From Flavobacterium columnare NBRC 100251 = ATCC 23463 (lineage in GTDB: Bacteria; Bacteroidota; Bacteroidia; Flavobacteriales; Flavobacteriaceae), in assembly GCF_002530675.1 (NCBI RefSeq), contig NZ_PCMX01000014.1, forward strand, positions 1-38,174: 38,174 nt of DNA, given 5' to 3'. The notes beneath the pieces are model-generated. The model saw only the letters and a program-made list of their open reading frames with translations. It did no database searches and was not told the DNA's origin. This document shows, one piece after another, positions 8,597 through 14,661 of this stretch (the stretch's first letter is position 1; the number at the start of each line of letters is the position of its first letter). Both the position numbers and the translations under genes were made by a program.

Positions 8597-9559
8597 TTAA
8601 TAATTTAGAATATTATCAATCCATTTTTTTTGGCTATATTTTAAATATATTTCTGTGGATAGTTCGTGATATGGTAACTTTAAGAATTTGATTAATTCAT
8701 CAGTATTAATTTCTTCAAAGACAAAGATATTATTAGGATGATAAAAGTCATAATTAACAATATCGGTGTTATTTGTAATAAGCTTAATTTTTAATCCTAA
8801 TGCTTCATAGGGTCTAAAAGACAATCCTCTTTGGTTTTTATGTGCTAGATCTAAAATTGCATGACAATTCTTATAAAACTTTGAAGAATTTATAAAAGGG
8901 ATTATTTTATTAGTGAACTCTATACCTTCTATTTGATGTTTCGGATTGATTTCTTTTTTTTTATCAAATATCTTAGCATATATATCAATTTGAGAGGATT
9001 TTACTTTTTTATAAAAATTAATAAAATCATCGATACGTTTATCATAAGTTCCTAAAAATACAATATCATGAGGCTTCTCATTTTTTTCTTTTTTTTCAAT
9101 ATCAAAATAAAAATTTGGAATAAATTTAAAATTGTATTTTAAACAATCTTCCTTATCAAAACTCACATGTTTTTTGAATAGAGGAATTGTTTTTTTTGAC
9201 CCTGGGATTTTATCAATACTATCCCAGTATAAAGCTACTACATTATTGGATTTTTTGTGTAAAAGGGAAATATGTCTTTTATCTAAAATATCAGGTCTAT
9301 TTACAAAAATAAAATCATAATTTTCATGCTGATTAATCTGTTTTATAATCCTTTTGTATACAAAATATTTTTTTTTTAGATTTGTTCCAAATAGTGTTTT
9401 TGAAAAAAAATTCAATATTTTTTCAAAAAAATTTCTGTAATAATAATTTTTATTTGGAGTTATTTTTATTACTTCAAAATCAGAATATTTTTTAAATCCT
9501 TTTAATACTACTTTATCAAAATGATAATAGTCAGGAAATATTAAGAGCATTTTTTTCAT
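8597..9559 (-). CDS. Putative glycosyltransferase / LPS-core-type protein
   Basis: 320 residues, no signal peptide, no membrane span. It starts MKKMLLIFPDYYHFDKVVLKGF, like the Rossmann start of GT-B enzymes, and has a C-terminal stretch (GLSFRPYEALGLKIKLITN) that matches the acceptor/donor-loop region of CgeB-like and LPS core glycosyltransferases. I recognise the general fold pattern, not a specific family, and no catalytic residues can be named. Very high Lys/Asn/Ile/Phe content and low G+C set it apart, with the next gene, from the surrounding housekeeping genes. It is first in the run that continues into the GT4-like gene and sua5; the IS982 remnant lies 250 bases upstream. Confidence 0.55.
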   Translation of the reverse strand: MKKMLLIFPDYYHFDKVVLKGFKKYSDFEVIKITPNKNYYYRNFFEKILNFFSKTLFGTNLKKKYFVYKRIIKQINQHENYDFIFVNRPDILDKRHISLLHKKSNNVVALYWDSIDKIPGSKKTIPLFKKHVSFDKEDCLKYNFKFIPNFYFDIEKKEKNEKPHDIVFLGTYDKRIDDFINFYKKVKSSQIDIYAKIFDKKKEINPKHQIEGIEFTNKIIPFINSSKFYKNCHAILDLAHKNQRGLSFRPYEALGLKIKLITNNTDIVNYDFYHPNNIFVFEEINTDELIKFLKLPYHELSTEIYLKYSQKKWIDNILNY

Positions 9560-9601
9560 TAATATATAAAGTATAATAATTTTCTAATCGTTAGCAAAAT
9601 A

Positions 9602-9632
9602 CAAATATAGTCTAATAAATTTTTTAAAGAAA
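9602..9632 (-). promoter_or_regulatory. Candidate promoter of the glycosyltransferase-sua5 run
   Basis: On the minus strand TATATTTG (9602-9609) matches TAnnTTTG perfectly. TTTC, one base from TTTG, lies 19 nt upstream of it (9629-9632). The ATG at 9559 is about 40 nt downstream. Confidence 0.45.
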
Positions 9633-9651
9633 AGAATTTTAGTATTGTGGT

Positions 9652-9674
9652 AAAAAAAGGGAGGCTCTCCTTTT
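9652..9674 (-). terminator. Rho-independent terminator, minus strand
   Basis: On the minus strand AAAAGGAG-AGC-CTCCCTTTT forms a short hairpin with one bulged base, followed by a continuous T-run (complement of 9652-9658). It would stop transcripts coming leftwards from the IS982 region, where no intact minus-strand gene now exists, suggesting the gene it served has been lost. Confidence 0.5.
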
Positions 9675-9891
9675 CAGTACAAGTTAAAACTATACAATTT
9701 AACATACGTTTTTTAGTTGAAGAGCTGAGTGAATCGGAGACGTAGTCAGAGCAAAACGAAATTCTTTAACTCTTTTTTTATAAATCACTGCACTAATATC
9801 TAATCTAAATAATTCAAGTTGCTAGTTGCGATAAAGAAAAAACAAAGCAAAGGTTCAGTAAATTTGTTTTACGAACTATAATACCAAACCA

Positions 9892-10640
9892 ATGCTTTGC
9901 AAGGACAAAATTATATCAATTTTTTGTTTAATCGATGATATTTTAAAAGGAATTGATCACAAAGAAGATACAAGAAGACGAGTAAGTGATAGTGAGATTA
10001 TTCTAACAGCAATAGTTTCGTCGACAAGTTTTTATGGAAATCATTGTTCTGCTATAAAATTTATGAAGCAGTATGGTTTTGTTCCTGGAATGCTCGACAA
10101 AAGTAGATTTAATAGGTAATTACATAAAATTGGAAACTTATACCATTTAAACTTTGAATTTTCTTTTTAAAAATAGTACATCTATAAAAGCAACAAAAAT
10201 TAGCGTTGCTTCTCGATGCGCTTCGCGCTCGAACTAACGATGATTTCAATTATATAACTCAACCGTCTGTTCGAGTTGTTTAAAAAAAGCGTATTGAGAA
10301 CTTTACTTTTTAACCCAGTATATTTTAAGCTTAAATGGTATTACTTTATGAGTTGTTTGAAATGCATTATATCATAGATTCGTTTCCAGTTGCAGTATGT
10401 AATAATACGAGAATTGCAAATTGCAAAATTCTCAAAAGAAGAAAAATATAATAGTGTATATACAGATTATGGATTAGAGGATATTGCCTTAGAAAGAAAA
10501 TGTATTTTATTGAAAATTCAACGTAATTCAAATGCTAAAAGAATAGATACACTAGATTAAAAAATGTTCCCAAGAACAATATACGTTGTAACATTAGAAA
10601 GTTTTCTTACAAAGCTTACTTTGTTTGTCTTTGGGCTTTA
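9892..10640 (+). pseudogene. IS982-family transposase, frameshifted and deleted
   Basis: The first 75 codons (9892-10119) read LKGIDHKEDTRRRVSDSEI and end MLDKSRFNR, the N-terminal part of IS982 transposases. A TAA then interrupts, but the frame continues LHKIGNLYHLNF to about 10165. The family's catalytic segment YIIDSFPVAVCNNTRIANCK reappears at about 10370-10430. YTDYGLEDIAL and LLKIQRNSNAKR follow at about 10458-10545, and VTLESFLTKLTLFVFGL ends it near 10640. Roughly 55 residues with the second catalytic Asp and about 25 with the catalytic Glu are missing, compared with what I know of the family. It cannot encode an active enzyme. Confidence 0.8.
10208..10302. repeat. REP-like G+C-rich inverted repeat inside the IS982 remnant
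   Basis: The left part contains TCGATGCGCTTCGCGCTCGA (10214-10233), itself a tight hairpin with a TTC loop. Its flanks CTCG...GAACTAACG are matched in reverse by CGTCTGTTCGAG (10264-10275) and GCGTATTGAGAAC (10289-10301). This is strikingly G+C-rich for the surroundings and has no counterpart in IS982 transposases, so it looks like a later insertion of a short palindromic repeat. Confidence 0.5.
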
Positions 10641-10739
10641 ATTAAATAAATGAGTTAACAGCAACTTGAACTAATTAATCGTATTTTTTAACATCCATAA
10701 AATTTGAATTTACTGAAATAATTCAAATTTTAAATAGTA

Positions 10740-11381
10740 TTATAAAAACTGATCTCTTTCAATAATTTGATGTCCTGTTTTTTTTACGCCTAAAAATAAA
10801 GCGTTGGCTAATTCTTTACCTGTAATAGCGCGGTATTTTTTCATTTTACCTATAAAAAGAAACTGTAATCCGTTGATCAGTATAGTGGCTATGTTTTCTG
10901 CAAGACGTTTGTCTTTTCTTTCTCCATAAATTAAAGAAGGTCTATAGATAAGGATATTAGGAATGTTATATTTTAAAACGCTTTGTTCCATTTCACCTTT
11001 GGTACGGCTATAAAAAACAGAAGATTTCGGATTTGAGCCAATAGCAGAAATTATGCTCAAAGTAGAAATCTGATTTTGTTCACATAATTTAGCTGTACTA
11101 ACAGGAATACCATAATCAATAGCGTAGTATTCGTCCTTATTAGGTGTTTGAGCTTTTGTGGTACCAATACAACAGAAAACGTCATCTGCTTTGAAATCGT
11201 TAGAAAATTTTTCTAGGTAAAGTATATCGCCTATAAATTCCTCTAGTTTTGGGTGTTTTTTACCTGTAGTTTTTCGAGTGAATATTTTAACCTTCTCATA
11301 ATCCTCACTCATTAATAACAAATCTAATAAATAGCTTCCTGTAAGTCCTGTTGCTCCGAGTATAATAGCTGTTTTTTTCAT
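10740..11381 (-). CDS. NAD(P)-binding atypical SDR oxidoreductase (HTATIP2-like)
   Basis: 213-residue Rossmann protein of the atypical short-chain dehydrogenase group that includes HTATIP2 and YbjT-like proteins. The dinucleotide-binding loop is GATGLTG (9-15), the next conserved patch is CCIGTTKAQTP (70-80), and the possible catalytic pair is Y124/K128 in YSRTK. The substrate is unknown; related bacterial proteins bind NADPH and some act as redox sensors. It stands alone after a 157-base gap that contains two MarR-like operators, so it is probably induced by a small molecule or stress. Confidence 0.85.
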   Translation of the reverse strand: MKKTAIILGATGLTGSYLLDLLLMSEDYEKVKIFTRKTTGKKHPKLEEFIGDILYLEKFSNDFKADDVFCCIGTTKAQTPNKDEYYAIDYGIPVSTAKLCEQNQISTLSIISAIGSNPKSSVFYSRTKGEMEQSVLKYNIPNILIYRPSLIYGERKDKRLAENIATILINGLQFLFIGKMKKYRAITGKELANALFLGVKKTGHQIIERDQFL

Positions 11382-11444
11382 TTTACTTACTTTTTATAAA
11401 TAATTATGAATGATAAATAGTGTTATGAAATTCTAATTCTTATA

Positions 11445-11502
11445 ATAGTTGCACAACTGTAAAAAAATAAGGGATGGCATAATTTTATAGTTGTGCAACA
11501 AA
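11445..11502 (-). promoter_or_regulatory. Tandem MarR-like operators upstream of the SDR gene
   Basis: ATAGTTGCACAACTGT (11445-11460) is a 16-bp palindrome with one mismatch. ATAGTTGTGCAACAAA (11487-11502) repeats the same left half and core. The centres are 42 bp apart, four DNA turns, so both face the same side of the helix. They lie 64-121 bases upstream of the SDR start codon. Symmetric sites of this size and form are typical of MarR-family repressors; no such regulator gene is next to them. Confidence 0.5.
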
Positions 11503-11538
11503 TGTTTGTACTAAATTTATTTATAAAAAACTATTTTT

Positions 11539-11874
11539 CTATAATTGATCTTTTTCTTTTTCAAGTTTTAACTCTCTTAAGAATAGATAAAAGGGAAAGG
11601 TGAACGCTACAGCAATTAAAATAGTAAGAGGGATTAAAGTCCACCAATATTTAATTTTCAAACGGATGGCATCAGGAATATAGAAAATAAAAAAGGTAAT
11701 AACAACAACTTTTAGATCGGCCTCTAATGATTGAGCGGGAAGGCTACATTTAGCATCTCTAAAAAAATTTAAAAGAGAAGGATCTATTGCTGTTTGAAAA
11801 TATTGAATGTTAAAAAACCAAGTATAACAAATACCTAAAATACTTAATAAAAGATAAATATGTTTTCGTTTCAT
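11539..11874 (-). CDS. DUF2834-like small membrane protein
   Basis: 111 residues with three predicted membrane helices: ~4-22 (YLLLSILGICYTWFFN), ~55-72 and ~78-98. The length and the pattern of an N-terminal helix ending TWFFNIQYF are those of DUF2834 proteins, whose function is unknown. The start is the ATG at 11874 (MKRKHIYLLL); a longer frame from 11940 would overlap the upstream DoxX gene. It lies 11 nt downstream of doxX and probably belongs to the same transcript as the catalase-like gene. Confidence 0.7.
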   Translation of the reverse strand: MKRKHIYLLLSILGICYTWFFNIQYFQTAIDPSLLNFFRDAKCSLPAQSLEADLKVVVITFFIFYIPDAIRLKIKYWWTLIPLTILIAVAFTFPFYLFLRELKLEKEKDQL

Positions 11875-11885
11875 GATATATATAA

Positions 11886-12296
11886 TTAATTGTTTACAGA
11901 AATTTCTTTTTGTTTGTTTAAATATTTCCAGATAGCCCATGACCAGGCTAAAAATATAAATTGTATAGGCAAACGGATAATAGCTAGTTTATGGGATCCT
12001 ATAGAAGGATTTTCTACAAAGACATCCTTTATATGTATAGGTAGAAATACTAACATTAGTAAAAATATTCCTAATCCAGCATACTTTGCTAAATCATTTT
12101 TAAAGAATAATAATAGCCCTAAGCCTAATTCTAAAACACCTGATCCGAGTATTATAAAATCTTTAAAGGGTAGAAAGTCAGGTACAAAAGGAACGTAAAA
12201 ATTAGCTTTAATAAAATGCTGGATACCAGCATTTACCATAAATATTGCTAGTAGATAACGCAATATTATAAAACTGATTGATTTAAATTGGTTCAT
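11886..12296 (-). CDS. DoxX family membrane protein
   Basis: 136 residues with four hydrophobic helices and the DoxX/MauE layout: ILRYLLAIFMVNAGIQHFIK at the start, ILGSGVLELGLGLLLFF in the second helix pair, then IHIKDVF. DoxX relatives are linked to thiosulfate:quinone oxidation or to membrane-associated oxidoreductase and thiol-redox complexes. The exact role here is unknown. It follows the catalase-like gene by 16 nt and precedes the DUF2834 gene, so it is the middle gene of a three-gene unit. Confidence 0.75.
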   Translation of the reverse strand: MNQFKSISFIILRYLLAIFMVNAGIQHFIKANFYVPFVPDFLPFKDFIILGSGVLELGLGLLLFFKNDLAKYAGLGIFLLMLVFLPIHIKDVFVENPSIGSHKLAIIRLPIQFIFLAWSWAIWKYLNKQKEISVNN

Positions 12297-12312
12297 TGTT
12301 TGGATAAAATGG

Positions 12313-13290
12313 TTATTTAATATTAAAATTGTTCAATGTTGGTTCTATTATTGGTTTGTTATTGCGTTGATGACGAAATTTAGATAAAACATTATAAATT
12401 TCTATTCTCGCACGGTTTATTCCACCAATTGGCTTGTGGTCCTCTAATGAATTAGACGGAGAAAAAGATAATTGTTCAGCAAAATCAAAACGTTCTTCTG
12501 TATTAAAATTCTGAATAGGGATCTCTATTTCTGCAACTTTTATAAAAGAACTATTCCACTCAATTCCTGCGTTTTCTATTGGTGTATTTTTTTCGTCAGT
12601 AAAAGGCTGAATGTAAAAATCAAATTTGGCAATGTCTTTTTGTAAATGATTTACCATATTTTCGGTTAGATAGTTATCGCTAAGTACTTGTGGTAATTTG
12701 CTTTTTGTGGTAGAGGTAGGTACGATCTTAAATTTTATTTGTTCATTTCCATACATATAGGGGGTTGTACTCCAGTATGTTAAATCTAAAGGGCTGGTTT
12801 GATTTTTTTTAGCACTATTAAGTTCTTTTAAGATCTTTCCGTTACCCGAAAAAATCATTTTCATTGCCAAAATAAAAGGATTCCATTTTACGGCATAATA
12901 TACGGCATCTCTAAAAAGTTTTATAGTACCAAGAGGCATAGTAGGATGGGATATCATTAAAAAATCTTGCGTATGCCTTTCTGTTGAGTCAAAACGTTTA
13001 CCTTCCACCTCAATTAGTTTAATAGCAAAACCTCTGAAATCTTTTGCTTTATCTGATTGTACTTTTCCGCTTGCATTTGATATTCGAACAAATGATTTGT
13101 AAATTTTTCCAGGTTGAAAAATACCTATTTGTAAATCATTAGGCAAATTTTCCATTACCTTAAAATTAGCTTTTAATAGAGCTAAACATCTAGGATGTGC
13201 ATCCCTTTTTGTTTTTCCTTCGGTATAATCTTTCTCCATTTTTTCTTGAAGAATAGATTGCATATCTAATATTAATTCTTGTTCCGTCAT
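12313..13290 (-). CDS. Catalase-like haem protein (small catalase-fold family)
   Basis: 325 residues, about two-thirds of a true catalase. It keeps the catalase barrel core: the distal-side patch AHPRCLALLKANF (His32), VRISNASGKVQSDKAKDFRG, and the haem-proximal segment RARIEIYNVLSKFRHQRN near the C terminus with Tyr299 as likely iron ligand. It lacks the N-terminal arm and flavodoxin domain of large catalases. Members of this small-catalase group include peroxidases and fatty-acid-hydroperoxide enzymes, so the substrate may be an organic peroxide rather than H2O2. It is first of the unit with DoxX and DUF2834, which points to membrane redox stress. A 30-bp palindrome lies 187 bases upstream. 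Confidence 0.82.
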   Translation of the reverse strand: MTEQELILDMQSILQEKMEKDYTEGKTKRDAHPRCLALLKANFKVMENLPNDLQIGIFQPGKIYKSFVRISNASGKVQSDKAKDFRGFAIKLIEVEGKRFDSTERHTQDFLMISHPTMPLGTIKLFRDAVYYAVKWNPFILAMKMIFSGNGKILKELNSAKKNQTSPLDLTYWSTTPYMYGNEQIKFKIVPTSTTKSKLPQVLSDNYLTENMVNHLQKDIAKFDFYIQPFTDEKNTPIENAGIEWNSSFIKVAEIEIPIQNFNTEERFDFAEQLSFSPSNSLEDHKPIGGINRARIEIYNVLSKFRHQRNNKPIIEPTLNNFNIK

Positions 13291-13476
13291 ATTTATTTTA
13301 CTTAAAATATTTTAAAAGATCTTTTTTTCTTTTAAAGTATAACATCATTAAAAAGACTATCCTATTTTGTCATATAATTGATTTTAGTAGAATTTTAGAA
13401 TAGGCCGTTTAATTATACTTTTCTTATTTGTTGCTTTTCCATTGAATCCAATCCCAATTTAACAGTGTAAAATTAT

Positions 13477-13506
13477 AAAAAATAAATGAACGTTCATTTA
13501 TTTTTT
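13477..13506. promoter_or_regulatory. Perfect 30-bp palindrome, TetR-type operator candidate
   Basis: The left half AAAAAATAAATGAAC is followed immediately by its exact reverse complement. The core ATGAACGTTCAT is the classical shape of TetR-family operators. It lies 187 bases upstream of the catalase-like gene, whose three-gene unit is the nearest gene reading away from it. No TetR-type gene is visible in the window, so the regulator, if any, is encoded elsewhere. Confidence 0.5.
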
Positions 13507-13670
13507 GCAAAAAATTAGCATCTTCTTTTTTTGATGTAAGATTAAAACGAATTAAAAAAGAGTTCATGCTTTTTGAATATGTGATGATATGGATATTTAT
13601 ATATGCTTTTGATTTTATAGATAATTTTAGTAGGGCTCTAGTATAAAACGATACTAATAATTTCAAACTT

Positions 13671-13864
13671 AACCCAGATTATGCGTTAGCCTTTGTGATG
13701 AAGAGGAAAAAGGCAAAGAAGCTAAAAAGGCATAAATTTTTTACAGCAGCTGTAGTTTTACATTGAGAACAAAAAAACAAGACTTTTCTAGATTCAAAGT
13801 TGTTTGTATTTGTAATAAATTTCTAATGTGTAATCTGGGGGGAATATCGTATTTTTATAAAAGG
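13671..13864. repeat. MITE-like repeat, copy 1
   Basis: It begins AACCCAGATTATGCGTTAG (13671-13689). At 13823-13840 is CTAATGTGTAATCTGGGG, an imperfect inverted copy. The similarity to a second copy at 20577-20682 extends past the right repeat (GGAATATCGT and TTTATAAAAG). It has no full-length coding frame. This fits a non-autonomous element mobilised by a transposase elsewhere. Confidence 0.5.
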
Positions 13865-14115
13865 GCTAAAAACCACAACAAGATTAGTCCTGAAAGCGAT
13901 TTTACTAGATTGTTTAGACATACAATAGTTTTAGTTTTCTGAATGATTGTTCCAGTAAATTTATGTAAAAGAGTATAAACTAAAAATATTAAGAAAGAAT
14001 AAAAAGTAAGTAGGCAAAAGACTTTTGTGTTGAAACGGTATTAAAAAATATTCGTTCATTTTGTATTTATTGTTGATTTGTAAATTAAAATTGTATTAAA
14101 TGTTATTGACAGTTT

Positions 14116-14146
14116 ATCAATAAAGATTAATTTAATCTTTATTGAT
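14116..14146. terminator. Perfect inverted repeat over the end of the DUF2231-like gene
   Basis: ATCAATAAAGATTAA, one base, and the exact reverse complement. In RNA this gives a stem of about 11 pairs with a 9-nt loop. The gene's stop codon (14132-14134) lies within it. There is no T-run after it on the minus strand, so it is a probable transcript-end or RNA-stability structure rather than a standard terminator. Confidence 0.4.
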
Positions 14147-14602
14147 ATTTATGTTTCTTTGACTTTTATAAAATTCAGTATGACAAATTTTTCCACCAGA
14201 AGTGCCTACTGGTATCGAAAAAAGGATACCTATACTTCCAATAATTAATACAAATAAAGTAGCCAAATATGCTTTAGGGTGTTTTTTAGCATGAGCAATC
14301 AATCCCATAATAGAGGTTAAGCCCGAAAGATATACTATTTTCATAAAAATTTCTGCTTTTTCTTCATGAACTTCAATTAAATTGTGAGAAAAATCAGTTG
14401 TTTTTTCTAAAAAATGTTCTGCTTTATCTCCTGTAATCATTGATATTTTGCCCATTATCATAGAAAAGATAAAAAGGATATAAGCTATATTTAATACCAA
14501 AGGATTTTTTTTGAAAATGCCATAAATTAAAATAGCTATACCAAAAAATAATCCAATGATTGGAAAGTGATTTACTAATAAATGAAAATATGCAGAATTC
14601 AT
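14132..14602 (-). CDS. DUF2231-like membrane protein
   Basis: 156 residues with four predicted helices. The N-terminal HLLVNHFPIIGLFFG and the C-terminal SGGKICHTEF match the conserved histidine-containing ends of DUF2231 membrane proteins. Some of these are thought to bind haem or partner with redox proteins, but the role is unknown. The ATG at 14602 is chosen because it gives the typical start MNSAYFHLLVNHFP; an in-frame upstream start at 14626 adds eight non-conserved residues. It is divergent from the LTA-synthase-like gene, with about 60 bases between. Confidence 0.65.
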   Translation of the reverse strand: MNSAYFHLLVNHFPIIGLFFGIAILIYGIFKKNPLVLNIAYILFIFSMIMGKISMITGDKAEHFLEKTTDFSHNLIEVHEEKAEIFMKIVYLSGLTSIMGLIAHAKKHPKAYLATLFVLIIGSIGILFSIPVGTSGGKICHTEFYKSQRNININKD

Positions 14603-14636
14603 GATATAAAATTTATAGTATGCCAAATTTAATAGT

Positions 14637-14644
14637 TAATTTTG
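14637..14644 (+). promoter_or_regulatory. Candidate -7 element of the LTA-synthase-like gene
   Basis: TAATTTTG matches TAnnTTTG exactly and lies 17 bases before the ATG. No TTTG is found at the -33 position, so support is partial. Confidence 0.4.
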
Positions 14645-14661
14645 CCAAAATTTAAAATACA

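Larger units (their letters stand above)
9560..9810. other. Intergenic stretch with a minus-strand terminator and a gene-tail-like frame
   Basis: Between the glycosyltransferase gene and the IS982 remnant. Besides the promoter at 9602-9632 it holds an intrinsic terminator (9652-9674) and, just upstream of it on the minus strand, a 42-codon open stretch (9699-9825) that has no start codon. Nothing else is recognised. Confidence 0.5.
9811..10678 (+). mobile_element. Decayed IS982-family insertion sequence
   Basis: The left end AATTCAAGTTGCTA (9811-9824) and right end AGCAACTTGAACTAATTAA (10660-10678) form terminal inverted repeats. Their core is the 11-bp AATTCAAGTTG or AGTTCAAGTTG form, the same as at the window's left edge. 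Between them lie a broken transposase and an unrelated G+C-rich hairpin (10208-10302). Large internal deletions and stops make it immobile by itself. No clear target-site duplication could be read. Confidence 0.75.
13291..14131. other. 841-base gene-poor region
   Basis: Holds the perfect palindrome at 13477-13506, the MITE-like repeat at 13671-13864, and about 270 bases of AT-rich sequence in which I see nothing more. An 80-codon minus-strand frame (13424-13666) spans the palindrome, lacks recognisable features and is not called as a gene. Confidence 0.6.

Noticed and set aside
7519..9559. A possible defence or secondary-metabolite island
   Set aside because: Only two glycosyltransferase-like genes; no nuclease, toxin, NRPS/PKS or reverse-transcriptase motifs.
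11875..11940. Longer start for the DUF2834-like gene
   Set aside because: The extra 22 residues overlap the DoxX gene, and MKRKHIYLLL at 11874 is the better start.
13424..13666. 80-codon minus-strand frame
   Set aside because: It spans the perfect palindrome, shows no recognisable domain and lies in a region with a MITE-like repeat; likely chance.
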